Shown piece after piece: positions 29,552-30,127 of a DNA stretch of 30,127 nt. Below the pieces are notes generated by a model that had not been told where the DNA came from, ran no database searches, and saw only the letters and a program-made list of their open reading frames with translations. This DNA comes from Zygnema cylindricum (Eukaryota; Streptophyta; Zygnematophyceae; Zygnematales; Zygnemataceae). Position 1 is the first letter of the stretch. Every line of letters begins with the position of its first letter. The translations under genes were made by a program, and so were the position numbers. Location: assembly GCA_037447655.1 (NCBI GenBank), contig JBBHKE010003259.1, positions 1-30,127 of the forward strand. The letters are read 5' to 3'.

Positions 29552-30127
29552 GTCGCGCCTCGCCCGTGCTACTTCGGCCGCCACAACGGCCGAAGGTCTT
29601 CTTCTTTTAAATGTTTACGCCGGGGCTCGCGCCTCCGCTCCTTCGTCGTTTTGCGACTGCTACGCACGTCGCACCTCCAAAAAGAAGCCCCTTTATGGCG
29701 GCTCATGCCTCATGCTGCACAAAGGCCGGTCTGCGCCGGCCCGAGCCGTAGGCCGGTATTTCATACCTCAAATAGTCTCGGGTGAAGCAGCTTCTGACCT
29801 TTATCACCCTTATTTTTGGAATTCGCTGCTTTTTCGGCCCGGGCGGCATACAAACGGCATACGTCACATATACCTCCGCCGAGACCGAAAAAATACATAC
29901 CCTTACATGCGTGCTTGTAGTGCCTACTCAGCTCATACGTTCTCCCCCCAAAGGTGCTTCATACCTTCTTTCGTACCATCTTTAGCACCTTTTCGTTGCT
30001 TTTTCGGGGCACCCTTTTTCCGCTTTTTCAGAGTACTACACAAAAAAGCAGCGAACAATGTTGTGCTTCTTCTCAGACTCTTTTTGGAGTAGCACGGAGC
30101 ATCGAAAAAGGCTAGCTTGCTATGTAG
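29262..30127. other. intron of eIF2B epsilon with TA repeat and GC-rich block
   Basis: The exon a acceptor at 29262 shows this is intronic on the minus strand; no upstream exon was recognised before the window ends. 29515-29549 is (TA)n. From 29550 the sequence becomes CpG-rich, with the hairpin CTTCGGCCG-CCACAA-CGGCCGAAG at 29572-29595 and repeated GCCGG words near 29725-29757, as in a dispersed repeat. Confidence 0.6.
29550..30092 (+). CDS. 180-codon ORF in a GC-rich block, probably repeat-derived
   Basis: ATG starts right after the (TA)n tract, giving 180 codons on the strand opposite to eIF2B epsilon. The protein is Arg/Ala/Ser-rich at the start (MSRLARATSAATTAEGLLLL), then aromatic-rich (RCFFGAPFFRFFRV near the end). 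No domain is recognised. Other frames across the same block are also open, as expected of GC-rich repeat sequence. It may be part of a transposable element inserted in the intron. Confidence 0.2.

Overview
The window looks like nuclear DNA from a streptophyte (land plant or charophyte alga). The evidence is one protein gene split by GT-AG introns, plant-type transposon debris (two hAT/DUF659 relics and an LTR with an initiator-Met-tRNA-type primer site), and long satellite and microsatellite tracts. There is no sign of bacterial gene organisation. The heavy purine-rich low complexity together with DUF659 relics reminds me of charophyte (Chara-like) genomes, but that is an impression only.

Left part (1-10631): dominated by a 40-bp AT-rich satellite, each monomer built around the perfect dyad GTTAGCGCTAAC. 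There is a large array at 1-2223, a larger one at 6596-10631 containing a ~1.7-kb higher-order duplication, and short arrays inside two big inverted-repeat (foldback) structures. IR1 (2231-4754) has ~460-bp arms flanking satellite, a 1.28-kb core and more satellite. IR2 (about 4848-5978) has a single satellite monomer as its loop. The satellite edges facing arms use the same AACAACA/TGTTGTT junction, so the satellite may be the amplified loop of a foldback element. This is the part most likely to be undescribed.

Middle (10632-20717): an LTR (10632-11357) followed by a degraded primer-binding site and a short acidic ORF; a decayed hAT (DUF659) transposase gene at about 12505-14160; mostly featureless AT-rich DNA to 17837; a second hAT N-terminal fragment (BED finger plus start of DUF659) at 17838-18330 that runs into 1.5 kb of purine-rich repeat.

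Right part (20718-29261, minus strand): the 3' two thirds of a gene for eIF2B epsilon, the catalytic guanine-nucleotide-exchange subunit of eIF2B. Ten exons can be placed to the base with consistent phases: end of the nucleotidyltransferase-like domain, left-handed beta-helix, acidic linker, then the HEAT/W2 catalytic domain. One exon (about 30 codons) before the VEVLL exon was not found, and the 5' exons lie beyond the right edge. The last exon adds a ~200-residue acidic tail. Almost every intron carries polypyrimidine microsatellite on the sense strand, and several introns contain decayed partial copies ('echoes') of the adjacent exon end. The rest of the window (29262-30127) is intron with a GC-rich repeat-like block. 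No tRNA, rRNA or CRISPR was seen.
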